Positions 1 to 7,650 of a stretch of 10,226 nucleotides of DNA are shown piece after piece (position 1 is the first letter of the stretch; each line of letters opens with the position of its first letter). The notes under the pieces are model-generated. The model saw nothing but the letters and a program-made list of their open reading frames with translations, made no database searches and was not told the DNA's origin. The stretch is from contig CABVBB010000035.1 in the NCBI GenBank assembly GCA_902496505.1, forward strand, positions 1-10,226, written 5' to 3'. A program made the position numbers and the translations under genes. The DNA is from an uncultured Peptococcaceae bacterium (lineage in GTDB: Bacteria > Bacillota > Peptococcia > Peptococcales > Peptococcaceae).

Positions 1-1880
1 TTATCGGCTTGGGTCAACTGGCGCCGATGGTCATGCAGGAGGGCACTACTTGTCCCTTGTCGGTGCGGGTGTTCTGCGCGCTTTATGAGCTGAGCTTTCA
101 GAAGACGCTGAATGATCTGCTGCTCATATTGAGCTTCATGGGCGAGCTGCGGACCTTGCTGCTGGGGCAGGCGCTTTATGATACGCTCCCAGAAGAAGAC
201 TATTACCAGTATTATGATACGCTGTGGCGGTTGGAGAGCGCAGCGGGGCAGCTATTGGCTCCTGAACAGCTGAAGGAAATGACGCAGGCGGACAAAAGCG
301 CCTTTGCTATGCTTTATGTGTCCTTGCTTTGTCCGACGCCGGACAGTGCGGCTTTTTTGTTCAACCGTCCCTTTGAGCAGGCCTTCCATGTGCGCTGCCC
401 GCACTGTGGCAATGATCTGCACAGCTTGTATGTCGGGCTGGATGAGGCGAATCGAGACAAGGACATCGTGGAAGCTGCGCTGCCGGAGACCGTAGGAGAG
501 CGGCTGCCAGAGGATACCTATCCCTGGCTGACCGAGTATTTGCAGGCCATGGAGGAAACGTATTATGCGACGATCCTGCCCAGGCTGTACGGTGAGCACA
601 CCTGCGGACAGTGCGGTCAGTCCTATGGCGTCATGGAGGGTATGGTGGGCTACATCACGCATAATATCATGAACATGCCCTTGCCTAAAGCAGAAGAGAT
701 CACGCGCAATCTGGAGTTTGCCAAGGGCATCATGCTCGAGGGCGAATACGATCCGGCTTATTTTTATTTCCGCTTGGCCCGTGAACAGCAAAAGCGCGTC
801 AGCGGCGAGCGCAGCCTGGAAGTGGCCCGCATCGATCTCCAGATGACACCGGTCTACCAATTCCGTCACGACTATACTGGGCAGCGTTTGACAGCGCGGC
901 GGGCGCTGGATACCTTGGAACAGCTGGGCGGTCAGCCGCTGGATCTGGCGGAGGCTTATCGCAGATTGGCGTATGCCTGGCATGCGGATTTTGACAATGA
1001 GGAGAACAATCTGCCCGAACTGGCGCTGGAATATTATGAGCAGGCGCTGGCCATCTATCAGGCTGAATTGGGCGAGGGCAGTGAGGAAGTGCGGATGGTG
1101 CGGCAGAATATGGCCAGACTTTTGGCAGAACAGCAGCAGGATGCCCAAAAAAGCCTGGAGCTCATGCAGCAAAACCTCCAGCACCAGACCGATCCTGAGC
1201 AGATCGCGGAGATCCACAAGAATATGTCGGAGGTCTATGCGGATACGCTGGGGGACTTTGCGCAGGCCATCAGTCATTTTCAGGTCTATTTGGACCATGC
1301 TTGCGCGGTCTATGGCGCGGAGAGCGATTTTGCGGCGGACTGCTACCGCGATCTGGCGGAGCTTTATTGGCAGGATGGGCAAAAGGAGGCTGCTGCTCAG
1401 TATTATGAGCGGGCGCTGGAGATCAATATCCGTGAGCTGGGGCGGCAGTATCTGCTGCCGGATCTGTTTAAATCCATGCTGACGGGTGTGCTCAAGGCGG
1501 TCGGTCAGGAGCGCGATCCAGATGATCTGATGGTGCGCAGCATGTCAGCAGCGGAATCCTTTGACGATCTGGGCATGCTCTATCAGGATGAAGGCCAGTC
1601 CAAAAAAGCGCTCAAGGCTTTTGAAAAAGCGCTGGCGTTGAGGCAGTGGGTCTTTGATATGCCCATCAAGGAGATCGGTGATTCTTATAAAAACATCGCC
1701 GAGGTCTGGGAAGAACTGGACGATACCGAGAAGGCGCGGCAGTATTATGAGCAGGCGGCAGAGATCTATACCGCCACCATCGAAGCCGATGAAAAAGACG
1801 GCCGAGCGATCTTCCTTTCTGAGGCGGAGGAGTGCCGCGAGGCTTTGATAGAGATCGCTGAAATTTTAGAGGATCTTTAA
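1..1880 (+). CDS. TPR-repeat protein with two CxxC pairs, 5' end outside window
   Basis: The reading frame is open right to the left edge, so the true start probably lies upstream. The first in-window starts are TTG at 9 and ATG at 27, neither with a visible ribosome binding site. Counting from the TTG there are 623 residues. Residues 1-125 are helical and rich in Leu and Tyr. Two CxxC pairs (C130/C133 and C199/C202) lie about 65 residues apart and could form one zinc-ribbon split by an acidic helical insert; this is inference. From about residue 310 to the end there are several TPR-type helical pairs, clearest near 339-355 (ALEYYEQALAIY), 462-478 (AAQYYERALEIN), 535-549 (ALKAFEKALAL) and 576-591 (ARQYYEQAAEIY). 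TPR arrays normally mediate protein-protein contacts. I see no signal peptide or membrane segment in the visible part and no enzymatic motif. The specific function is unknown. A strong terminator ends the unit. Confidence 0.85.
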   Translation, partial: IGLGQLAPMVMQEGTTCPLSVRVFCALYELSFQKTLNDLLLILSFMGELRTLLLGQALYDTLPEEDYYQYYDTLWRLESAAGQLLAPEQLKEMTQADKSAFAMLYVSLLCPTPDSAAFLFNRPFEQAFHVRCPHCGNDLHSLYVGLDEANRDKDIVEAALPETVGERLPEDTYPWLTEYLQAMEETYYATILPRLYGEHTCGQCGQSYGVMEGMVGYITHNIMNMPLPKAEEITRNLEFAKGIMLEGEYDPAYFYFRLAREQQKRVSGERSLEVARIDLQMTPVYQFRHDYTGQRLTARRALDTLEQLGGQPLDLAEAYRRLAYAWHADFDNEENNLPELALEYYEQALAIYQAELGEGSEEVRMVRQNMARLLAEQQQDAQKSLELMQQNLQHQTDPEQIAEIHKNMSEVYADTLGDFAQAISHFQVYLDHACAVYGAESDFAADCYRDLAELYWQDGQKEAAAQYYERALEINIRELGRQYLLPDLFKSMLTGVLKAVGQERDPDDLMVRSMSAAESFDDLGMLYQDEGQSKKALKAFEKALALRQWVFDMPIKEIGDSYKNIAEVWEELDDTEKARQYYEQAAEIYTATIEADEKDGRAIFLSEAEECREALIEIAEILEDL

Positions 1881-1892
1881 AAAAGAAAGATG

Positions 1893-1934
1893 ACCAGATT
1901 TTCTTGCAAGCAGGCAGGAAAATCTGGTTTTTTT
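1893..1934 (+). terminator. Rho-independent terminator after the TPR gene
   Basis: A perfect 11-bp stem (1893-1903 with 1918-1928) can be extended inward by a further four or five pairs, leaving a loop of about six bases. It is followed by an uninterrupted T run through 1934. It lies 13 nt after the stop codon and separates the TPR gene from the ppx-ppk unit. Confidence 0.93.
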
Positions 1935-1990
1935 GCTGAAAAAATGTCATAATAAAAACATAGATAGGACTGCCAAGTTTTACACAATTG

Positions 1991-2021
1991 TTAAAAATAA
2001 ATCAGGCCGATGCGTTATAAT
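1991..2021 (+). promoter_or_regulatory. Putative sigma-A promoter for ppx-ppk
   Basis: A perfect TATAAT sits at 2016-2021, 28 nt before the start codon of the phosphatase gene and just downstream of a terminator, where a promoter is expected. The -35 element is poor: the best candidates are TTAAAA at 1991-1996 (19-bp spacer) or TTGTTA at 1988-1993 (22-bp spacer). The -10 assignment is firmer than the -35. The A+T-rich stretch 1985-2000 could help activate it. Confidence 0.55.
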
Positions 2022-2049
2022 AAAGAGAGAAAACGAAGGAGGACAAGCC

Positions 2050-3006
2050 ATGCGGTGCGGACTAGTGGATATTGGGTCCAATACCATTCGAGCAGTGATC
2101 TATGATGTAGGAGCGACCACTTATCAGGAGGTATTGAACGAAAAAGAATATGCGGAGATCATCAGTTATGTTGAGGATGACGAGCTGACAGTGGAGGGGA
2201 TCGAAAAACTGACGGCGACGCTCAATCATATGCAGAGTCTCTGTCAGATGCTGGACTGTCAGGAGAGCCATTTTTTTGCCACCTCTTCTCTGCGCAATAT
2301 CACCAATAAGGAAGCGGTGGTGCGTGAGATCGAGGCAGAGACAGGCATCCAGATCGAGCTTCTGGGCGGCTGCGCGGAAGCGTATTATGATTATGTAGGA
2401 CTGCGGGAAGCGATCAAGGTCGATGAGGCGCTGGGCTTTGACTTAGGCGGCGGCAGCGGGCAGGTCTTTTATTACCAGGACAACGAGCTGGTCAAGAGCG
2501 CCAGCTACAGCATCGGCTGTCTGCGGCTGTACAACAGCTGCGTCAGCGGTGTGTTCCCCAATGCCAAGGAGCGCAATGCCATCGAAAAAATGGTGCGCAA
2601 TCATCTCAAAGAGACGGGTTCTTTTTCCGAAAAGCGGCAGGAGATCATCTATGGTATGGGCGGAACAGCCCGCGCCTGCATGAAGCTGCACAAAAAGCTT
2701 TTGGGTGTCGATAAAGCGGGCGATAACTATATGCTCTCACTGGACGATTTGAAAGAACTGGATGAGGTCATCACCGGCATGGGCTTAGGCGGCATCAAGA
2801 TCCTCAATCGGATCATGCCGGAGCGGCTGTGCACCATCATTCCAGGTTTGATCGCCGTACGGACGATCATGAAGCATACGGGCGCTAAGAAGCTCTGCAT
2901 CGTCAAGCAAGGCGTGCGGGAAGGCTATCTCTTAGCGAATGTCATCAGACGAAAGGAGGGGACTAATGATGAGCAGCGAGCGTACCAATATTTATGTCAA
3001 CCGTGA
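2050..3006 (+). CDS. ppx: Ppx/GppA-family phosphatase (exopolyphosphatase-like)
   Basis: A protein of 318 residues from the ATG at 2050, chosen because a near-perfect AAGGAGGA (2036-2043) lies 6 nt upstream and because the family's conserved N-terminus (GLVDIGSNTIRAVIYD) begins immediately. The open frame upstream to 1933 runs through the terminator and promoter and is not coding. The ASKHA-type phosphate-binding signatures are visible: DIGSNT near residue 6, ATSSLRN near 79, Glu110 at the position of the family's catalytic Glu, the DLGGGSG loop at 131-137, and YGMGGTARA at 201-209. The family hydrolyses terminal phosphates from inorganic polyphosphate or the 5'-phosphate of pppGpp; which of the two is not decidable from sequence alone. 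It is the short two-domain form, lacking the C-terminal HD-like region of E. coli Ppx. Its 3' end overlaps ppk by 41 nt, supporting a role in polyphosphate turnover. The protein is probably cytosolic. Confidence 0.9.
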   Translation: MRCGLVDIGSNTIRAVIYDVGATTYQEVLNEKEYAEIISYVEDDELTVEGIEKLTATLNHMQSLCQMLDCQESHFFATSSLRNITNKEAVVREIEAETGIQIELLGGCAEAYYDYVGLREAIKVDEALGFDLGGGSGQVFYYQDNELVKSASYSIGCLRLYNSCVSGVFPNAKERNAIEKMVRNHLKETGSFSEKRQEIIYGMGGTARACMKLHKKLLGVDKAGDNYMLSLDDLKELDEVITGMGLGGIKILNRIMPERLCTIIPGLIAVRTIMKHTGAKKLCIVKQGVREGYLLANVIRRKEGTNDEQRAYQYLCQP

Positions 3007-5131
3007 ACTCAGCTGGCTGAAATTCAATGAACGGGTGCTGGAGGAGGCGGAAGATCGTCATGTTCCGCTGATGGAGCGGCTCAAATTTGTCGCCATTTAT
3101 GATTCCAATTTAGATGAGTTCATGATGATCCGAGTGGGCAGTTTATTTGACAATATGCTGATCAAGGAAGATTACCGCGACGCCAAGACCGGCATGAGCG
3201 CACAGAGTCAGCTGGACGGCATTTTCAGGCAGGCTAAGATCCTTTCCGGCCGCCTGAATTCCGCCTATACGGACATCATCGAGCAGCTCAAGCTCTATGA
3301 TGTGGTGCAGGTGGACTGTGAGCAGATGGATATGTATGATCAGTCCATCATCTCCCGCTATTTTCATGAAGAGATCCAGCCGCTTTTGTCGCCGCAGATC
3401 ATCGACAAGCAGCATCCTTTCCCGTTTTTTCGCAACGAAGAATTGTATGTAGGGCTGCATTTCGCTGAGGAGCATCATCTGGTGCAGTTCGGCGTCATCC
3501 CGGTATCGTGCTGTTTCGCCCGGATGTTTGTCTATAGCAGCGCCGATGGCAAGGGACTGCGGTTTGCCCTGATCGAAGACATCATTATCCATTTTGCCGA
3601 TAAAATCTTCAAAAAATATAAAATCGAAAGCAGATTCGTCATGCGCGTGACGCGAAATGGCGATTTAAATATGAATGAGGGGCTGTATGATCAGGATATC
3701 GACTGGCGGGCGGAGATGGAACGGCTGCTCAAGCGACGCAAAAAATCCGCGGCCGTGCGGCTGCAGCTATCCACGGCGCTCAAGCCGGAACTGCTCAATT
3801 ATTTGTGCAAGCGGCTGGAGATCACTGAGCGGGAAGTGATCATTGAGGGACTGCCGCTGGATATGTCCTTCGTCTACGAATTGGCTGATCGGGTGGAACG
3901 GCTCAATGCCGAGCTGTCCTTCGATCCGCTGCCGCCGGTCATGCCGGCAGGACTGGCGCCGGGGCAGTCTATCATGCAGGAAGTGGAGCGGCGGGGCGAT
4001 CTCTTGCTGGCCTTCCCCTTCCACAGCATCAAGCCGTTTTTGGATCTTTTGGACGAAGCAGCCATCGACCCCACAGTCATCTCCATCAAGATGACGCTGT
4101 ACCGGGTGGCAGCTGGCAGCAAGATCATCTCCGCGCTGATCAAGGCCGCGGAAAATGGCAAGGACGTACTGGTCATGGTCGAGCTCAGAGCCCGTTTTGA
4201 CGAGCAGAACAATATCGACTGGTCCAAGCAGCTGGAGCAGGCAGGCTGCACGGTGATCTACGGTGTGGAAGACTACAAGGTCCATTCCAAACTGATGGTC
4301 ATCACCCGTAAAGTAAAAGGCCAGCTGCAGTATATCACCCAGATCGGCACCGGCAATTACAACGAAAAAACAGCCAAGATCTATACAGACCTTTCGCTGA
4401 TCACCACCAATGAAGCCATCGCCTTGGACGGACTGGATGTTTTTCAAAGTTTGCTTTTGGGCGGCTTTGTGGAAAATTCCAAGCATTTGCTGGTGGCGCC
4501 TAAGCAGTTGAGACGGCGGGTGATGGAACTGATGGATGAAGAGATCGCTCAGGCCAAGGCTGGCGAAGACGCGCAGATCATCATCAAGATCAATTCCATC
4601 AGCGACAAGGAAATGATCGATAAACTCCTGGAGGCTTCGCAGGCCGGCGTCAAGATCACCATGTTCGTGCGAGGCATCTGCTGCTTTCGGGCTGGTGTGG
4701 AGGGCTTCAGCGACAATATCACCGTCAAAAGCATCGTCGGCCGGTTTTTGGAGCATTCCCGCATCTATGTGTTCGGCGTAGGTGCGCGGCAGAAGATCTA
4801 CATCGGTTCCGCCGACTGGATGACCCGCAATACCGTCTATCGCGTGGAGGTGGCGGTGGAGATCCTCAGCCAGCCTATTCGGGAAAAGCTGCTCTACATG
4901 CTCAAGATCATGGACAGTGACAATGTCAAGGCACGTTATATGGACGCAGAGGGCACCTATCATCATGTGCCGCACAAAGCACAGGAGCCTTTGGTTGACA
5001 GCCAGCGGGCGCTGTATCAGCATTTCGCTCAGGAAAAAGCTGTGGCAGCGCTGCACCAGGCTCAAGGCGCAGCCGACGCACCGGATAGACCCTCGCTGTG
5101 GTCTCGTATCAAGCAGCTTTGGCAGAAATAA
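2966..5131 (+). CDS. ppk: Polyphosphate kinase (PPK1)
   Basis: Transfers the gamma-phosphate of ATP reversibly onto a growing polyphosphate chain. About 721 residues, close to the 688 of E. coli PPK1 plus a C-terminal tail. The start is ATG 2966 (or the adjacent 2969), served by AAAGGAGGGG at 2952-2961; the ATG at 2939 in the same frame lacks such a site. The N-terminal block NRELSWLKFNERVLEEAED and the YDSNLDEFMMIR motif (Asn48, nucleotide-contacting in the family) are present. The catalytic core is intact: Arg380 (MTLYR), Arg410 (ARFDE), the phospho-acceptor His440 in HSKLMVI, and the second His597 in EHSRIYVFG. Each of these last four is offset by five from its E. coli counterpart (R375, R405, H435, H592). 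The last 35 residues or so form a charged Ala/Gln-rich tail that I do not recognise. The gene begins inside ppx, so the two are probably co-transcribed and translationally coupled. Confidence 0.97.
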   Translation: MMSSERTNIYVNRELSWLKFNERVLEEAEDRHVPLMERLKFVAIYDSNLDEFMMIRVGSLFDNMLIKEDYRDAKTGMSAQSQLDGIFRQAKILSGRLNSAYTDIIEQLKLYDVVQVDCEQMDMYDQSIISRYFHEEIQPLLSPQIIDKQHPFPFFRNEELYVGLHFAEEHHLVQFGVIPVSCCFARMFVYSSADGKGLRFALIEDIIIHFADKIFKKYKIESRFVMRVTRNGDLNMNEGLYDQDIDWRAEMERLLKRRKKSAAVRLQLSTALKPELLNYLCKRLEITEREVIIEGLPLDMSFVYELADRVERLNAELSFDPLPPVMPAGLAPGQSIMQEVERRGDLLLAFPFHSIKPFLDLLDEAAIDPTVISIKMTLYRVAAGSKIISALIKAAENGKDVLVMVELRARFDEQNNIDWSKQLEQAGCTVIYGVEDYKVHSKLMVITRKVKGQLQYITQIGTGNYNEKTAKIYTDLSLITTNEAIALDGLDVFQSLLLGGFVENSKHLLVAPKQLRRRVMELMDEEIAQAKAGEDAQIIIKINSISDKEMIDKLLEASQAGVKITMFVRGICCFRAGVEGFSDNITVKSIVGRFLEHSRIYVFGVGARQKIYIGSADWMTRNTVYRVEVAVEILSQPIREKLLYMLKIMDSDNVKARYMDAEGTYHHVPHKAQEPLVDSQRALYQHFAQEKAVAALHQAQGAADAPDRPSLWSRIKQLWQK

Positions 5132-5139
5132 AATAAGCG

Positions 5140-5166
5140 GGCATAGTCAGCAGTGACTATGCCTTT
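5140..5166 (+). terminator. Hairpin after ppk, weak or partial terminator
   Basis: A perfect 10-bp stem (5140-5149 with 5154-5163) with a 4-nt GCAG loop starts 8 nt after the ppk stop. It is followed by only three T before GC, so intrinsic termination would be inefficient. It may act as a partial terminator or an mRNA-stabilising 3' end, letting some transcription continue into the gene at 5198, for which no separate promoter is obvious. Confidence 0.5.
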
Positions 5167-5197
5167 GCTGTATAGCCGGAGAAAAGGAGGGGAACCA

Positions 5198-5632
5198 ATG
5201 GAACTGTGTGTCTGTACGCAAGTGCCGCCGGAGGGTAGTTTCGCGGTGGGACAGTATTATGAATTCGACTACTATATCGATGCGGAGGGCGTGGTGGACG
5301 ATCAGGGTGTGGAGATCATCCTGGCAGAACCACTTTTTCTGGCCTGCTTCACCAGATGTGAGGCAGTGACGTGCTTTTGTCCAATGCTTAGTGATCAGAC
5401 CCTTTATAGCGTGTATCTCCTGCTGGCAGAGGACAAGCCCAATTTAGAGGAGATCCGGGCCTATGCCAAGCTCACCGGCTGCAATTACCTCCAAGCCAAA
5501 GCGGCACTCAGCCAAAAACGGCAGCTTCTGGCGCAGGGAAGGGCGTATACGATCCGCGATATCCGCGAGAAGCTCGAGCGTTTGGGCGTCTGCTATGAGA
5601 TCGAACCGCCTTATCCCTATGAAGACGCCTGA
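5198..5632 (+). CDS. Unknown cysteine-rich protein with L7/L12-like C-terminal region
   Basis: A 144-residue protein. ATG 5198 is chosen because AAAAGGAGGGG lies 5-8 nt upstream; the frame open from 5153 starts inside the hairpin after ppk and is not favoured. No named family is recognised with certainty. The N-terminal half looks beta-rich and carries C4-x-C6, C50, C54, C59-x-C61, a spacing that could bind metal. Residues about 80-140 follow the pattern of the ribosomal protein L7/L12 C-terminal domain: a helix ending in KLTGCNYLQAKAAL (the family has TGLGLKEAKDLV), then a glycine-containing linker (LLAQGRAYT), then a helix and strand REKLERLGVCYEIEP (the family has KKALEEAGAEVEV). That resemblance is my reading by eye. 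The protein is not L7/L12 itself, since the dimerising N-terminal domain and the hinge are missing. No signal peptide or membrane helix is seen, so it is probably cytosolic. Confidence 0.8.
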   Translation: MELCVCTQVPPEGSFAVGQYYEFDYYIDAEGVVDDQGVEIILAEPLFLACFTRCEAVTCFCPMLSDQTLYSVYLLLAEDKPNLEEIRAYAKLTGCNYLQAKAALSQKRQLLAQGRAYTIRDIREKLERLGVCYEIEPPYPYEDA

Positions 5633-5668
5633 TTTCCAGCGAGAGAGCTTGAAAAATGCGGACATGCC

Positions 5669-5697
5669 TTGTATTTTGGACACGTATCATATATAAT
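5669..5697 (+). promoter_or_regulatory. Sigma-A promoter for glnS
   Basis: TTGTAT at 5669-5674 and a perfect TATAAT at 5692-5697 are separated by the optimal 17 bp. Transcription would start near 5704, giving a leader of about 59 nt before the glnS start. No intrinsic terminator is visible between the preceding gene and this promoter, so some read-through is possible. Confidence 0.8.
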
Positions 5698-5710
5698 TTA
5701 ACAAATATAA

Positions 5711-5740
5711 ATGGATCATTATCCATGACGCTATCAGCGT
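5711..5740 (+). promoter_or_regulatory. Two small adjacent hairpins in the glnS leader
   Basis: In the predicted leader, a 6-bp stem with a CATT loop (5711-5716 with 5721-5726) is followed directly by a 5-bp stem with a 3-nt loop (5728-5732 with 5736-5740). The second ends 6 nt before the AAGGAGG ribosome binding site (5747-5753). An alternative pairing of 5714-5718 with 5740-5744 is also possible. The leader is far too short for a T-box and does not resemble a glutamine riboswitch. Any role in translational control is inference. Confidence 0.35.
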
Positions 5741-5762
5741 GATCATAAGGAGGAACTTTGCT

Positions 5763-7433
5763 GTGAGTACGAGCAACGCATCAAATTTTGTACAAAACAT
5801 CATTTCTGAAGATATGGCGGAGGGTCAGACCCAGATCCACACCCGTTTCCCGCCCGAACCAAACGGCTACCTGCATGTCGGCCATGCCAAATCCATCTGC
5901 CTCAATTTTGGCTTGGCTGAAAAAAACGGCGGTCTCTGCAACCTGCGCTTTGACGATACCAATCCTGTCAAAGAAGACACCGAATATGTGGATTCTATCC
6001 AGGAGGACGTCAAATGGCTGGGCTTCCAGTGGGCTGAGCCGATCCACTATGCCTCCGATTATTTTGATCAGTTCTACGAAGCTGCGCTGCATCTGATCAA
6101 AAAAGGATCGGCCTTTGTCTGCGATTTGAACGCTGAGGAGATCAGAGAATACCGCGGCACCTTGACCGAGCCGGGCAAAAACAGCCCTTACCGCGACCGT
6201 TCGGTAGAAGAAAATTTGGCGCTCTTTGAAGCCATGAAAAACGGCGAATTCGACGATGGCAGCCGCGTGCTGCGGGCCAAGATCGATATGACCTCGCCCA
6301 ATCTCAACATGCGTGATCCGGTCATCTACCGCATTGCCAAGGCCCATCATCACCGTACCGGGGATAAATGGTGCATCTATCCCATGTATGACTTTGCTCA
6401 TCCTATCTCGGATGCTATCGAAGGCATCACCCATTCCGTCTGCACGCTGGAATTTGAAGACCACCGTCCGCTGTATGAGTGGGTCATCAACAATCTTCAG
6501 GACGTCATGGATTTCCCCAGCCGCCCCAAGCAGATCGAATTCGCCCGCTTGGCGCTGACCCATACCGTAACCAGCAAGCGCAAGCTCAAACGTTTAGTCG
6601 ATGCCGGCTTAGTCGACGGTTGGGACGATCCCCGAATGCCGACCATTTCCGGATTGCGCCGCCGCGGCTATACTCCAGAAGCTATTCGCAATTTCTGTGA
6701 GCTCATCGGCGTATCCAAGAGCAACAGCCTGGTCAATATCGCTATGCTGGAGCATTGCCTCCGCGAGGATCTCAATCTCAATGCGCCCCGCGTCATGGCA
6801 GTGCTCGATCCGCTCAAGATCGTCATCACCAATTTCCCCGAAGGGGAGATCGAATACCTCGATGCAGAGGTCAATCCCAATAAACCTGAGCTGGGCACCT
6901 ATCAGATCCCCTTTGGCCGGGAGATCTATATCGAGCGTGAAGACTTCCGCGAAGAAGCCAACAATAAATTCTTCCGCCTCAAGCCCGGCAAAGAAGTCCG
7001 CTTGAAATACGCCTACATCATTTGCTGCAACGATGTGATCAAAGACCCCGTCACAGGTGAGATCACAGAACTCCACTGCACCTATGACCCCTTAAGCAAA
7101 AGCGGCGGCCCCAATGCCGGCAGAAAAGTCAAAGGTACCCTGCACTGGGTAGAAGTCACCCATGCCTTGGACGCTGAGGTGCGCATGCATGATCTCATGC
7201 TTCAAGAAAATGAAGGCGAGACCGAGGGTGATTTCCTCGATCAATTCAATCCTCAGTCCCAGATCATTTTGACGAACTGCAAAGTAGAGCCTTCGCTCAA
7301 AAGTGCTAAAGCTGGCGACAAATTCCAATTTCTGCGCAATGGTTATTTTTGTGTCGACAGCCGTTATTCGACACCGGAACACTTGGTCTTCAACCATACA
7401 GTATCGCTAAAAGACAGCTATAAACCCGAATAG
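5763..7433 (+). CDS. glnS: Glutaminyl-tRNA synthetase
   Basis: Class I aminoacyl-tRNA synthetase that charges tRNA-Gln with glutamine. 556 residues from a GTG start at 5763, with AAGGAGG 9 nt upstream; the alternative GTG at 5739 would place the ribosome binding site inside the coding region. The length matches E. coli GlnRS (554). The signature [17 protein letters not shown] holds the HIGH element as HVGH at residues 38-41. The second ATP-binding signature (KMSKS) appears as V269-T-S-K-R273, where E. coli has VMSKR. It is followed by the expected RKLKRLVD and a [20 protein letters not shown] block characteristic of the GlnRS/GluRS group. The C-terminal beta-barrel anticodon-binding region ends in a typical [15 protein letters not shown] tail. 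The gene forms its own transcription unit, with a promoter at 5669-5697 and a terminator at 7453-7491. Most Bacillota lack this enzyme, so descent by horizontal transfer at some earlier point is likely. Confidence 0.97.
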   Translation: MSTSNASNFVQNIISEDMAEGQTQIHTRFPPEPNGYLHVGHAKSICLNFGLAEKNGGLCNLRFDDTNPVKEDTEYVDSIQEDVKWLGFQWAEPIHYASDYFDQFYEAALHLIKKGSAFVCDLNAEEIREYRGTLTEPGKNSPYRDRSVEENLALFEAMKNGEFDDGSRVLRAKIDMTSPNLNMRDPVIYRIAKAHHHRTGDKWCIYPMYDFAHPISDAIEGITHSVCTLEFEDHRPLYEWVINNLQDVMDFPSRPKQIEFARLALTHTVTSKRKLKRLVDAGLVDGWDDPRMPTISGLRRRGYTPEAIRNFCELIGVSKSNSLVNIAMLEHCLREDLNLNAPRVMAVLDPLKIVITNFPEGEIEYLDAEVNPNKPELGTYQIPFGREIYIEREDFREEANNKFFRLKPGKEVRLKYAYIICCNDVIKDPVTGEITELHCTYDPLSKSGGPNAGRKVKGTLHWVEVTHALDAEVRMHDLMLQENEGETEGDFLDQFNPQSQIILTNCKVEPSLKSAKAGDKFQFLRNGYFCVDSRYSTPEHLVFNHTVSLKDSYKPE

Positions 7434-7452
7434 AAGCGGTTTTTTGAAAAGA

Positions 7453-7491
7453 CCGGAACAGTGGAGATGCCCGCCGTTCCGGCCTTTTTTT
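7453..7491 (+). terminator. Rho-independent terminator after glnS
   Basis: A 7-bp GC-rich stem (7453-7459 with 7476-7482) extends past one A-C mismatch into a further four pairs, leaving a loop of about six bases. It is followed by CC and a run of seven T (7485-7491). It lies about 20 nt after the glnS stop. Confidence 0.92.
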
Positions 7492-7510
7492 GTGCAAATA
7501 GCTGTAAAAA

Positions 7511-7545
7511 TGTCGAACGAAGTAATGAACAACTGTCGAATAAAG
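7511..7545. repeat. Direct repeat TGTCGAA(N2)AAG, two copies, upstream of the nitroreductase gene
   Basis: TGTCGAACGAAG at 7511-7522 and TGTCGAATAAAG at 7534-7545 match at 10 of 12 positions, with starts 23 bp apart, about two helical turns. A shorter TGTCG recurs at 7578-7582. They lie in the non-coding gap just upstream of a promoter-like -10 at 7594, so they could be binding sites for a regulator. Chance recurrence in an A+T-rich gap is not excluded. Confidence 0.4.
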
Positions 7546-7570
7546 AATTAATTTTTTGGAATAAAATGAG

Positions 7571-7599
7571 CTATATTTGTCGGGGTTATATAGTATAAT
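7571..7599 (+). promoter_or_regulatory. Putative promoter of the nitroreductase gene
   Basis: A perfect TATAAT stands at 7594-7599. The hexamer 17 bp upstream (7571-7576, CTATAT) is a poor -35, and the TTGTCG at 7577-7582 is too close (11 bp). The promoter may therefore depend on an activator. A start site near 7606 would leave too little leader for the ATG at 7618 and favours the ATG at 7651. Confidence 0.5.
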
Positions 7600-7650
7600 A
7601 AACGTTAAGGAAAGGTCATGTCGACTGAGAAAGAAAGAGGGATGGAGAGA

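Noticed and set aside
252..1382. 376-codon open frame on the - strand opposite the TPR gene
   Set aside because: Shadow of the TPR coding sequence: Ile/Leu/Arg-rich with no recognisable domain.
1933..2049. Upstream in-frame extension of the ppx frame
   Set aside because: It starts in the T run of a terminator and passes through the promoter; the family's N-terminal motif begins right after ATG 2050, which has an ideal ribosome binding site.
3767..5065. 432-codon open frame on the - strand opposite ppk
   Set aside because: It lies wholly antisense to an unmistakable PPK1. The translation shows no family features and is rich in His/Leu/Asp strings typical of a reverse-complement shadow, and there is no good ribosome binding site.
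5739..5762. Upstream GTG start for glnS
   Set aside because: The AAGGAGG ribosome binding site at 5747-5753 would then be inside the gene, and the start would be in a leader hairpin; GTG 5763 is correctly spaced.
5704..5762. T-box or glutamine riboswitch before glnS
   Set aside because: The leader is about 59 nt, far too short for a T-box, with no T-box consensus and no terminator/antiterminator pair.
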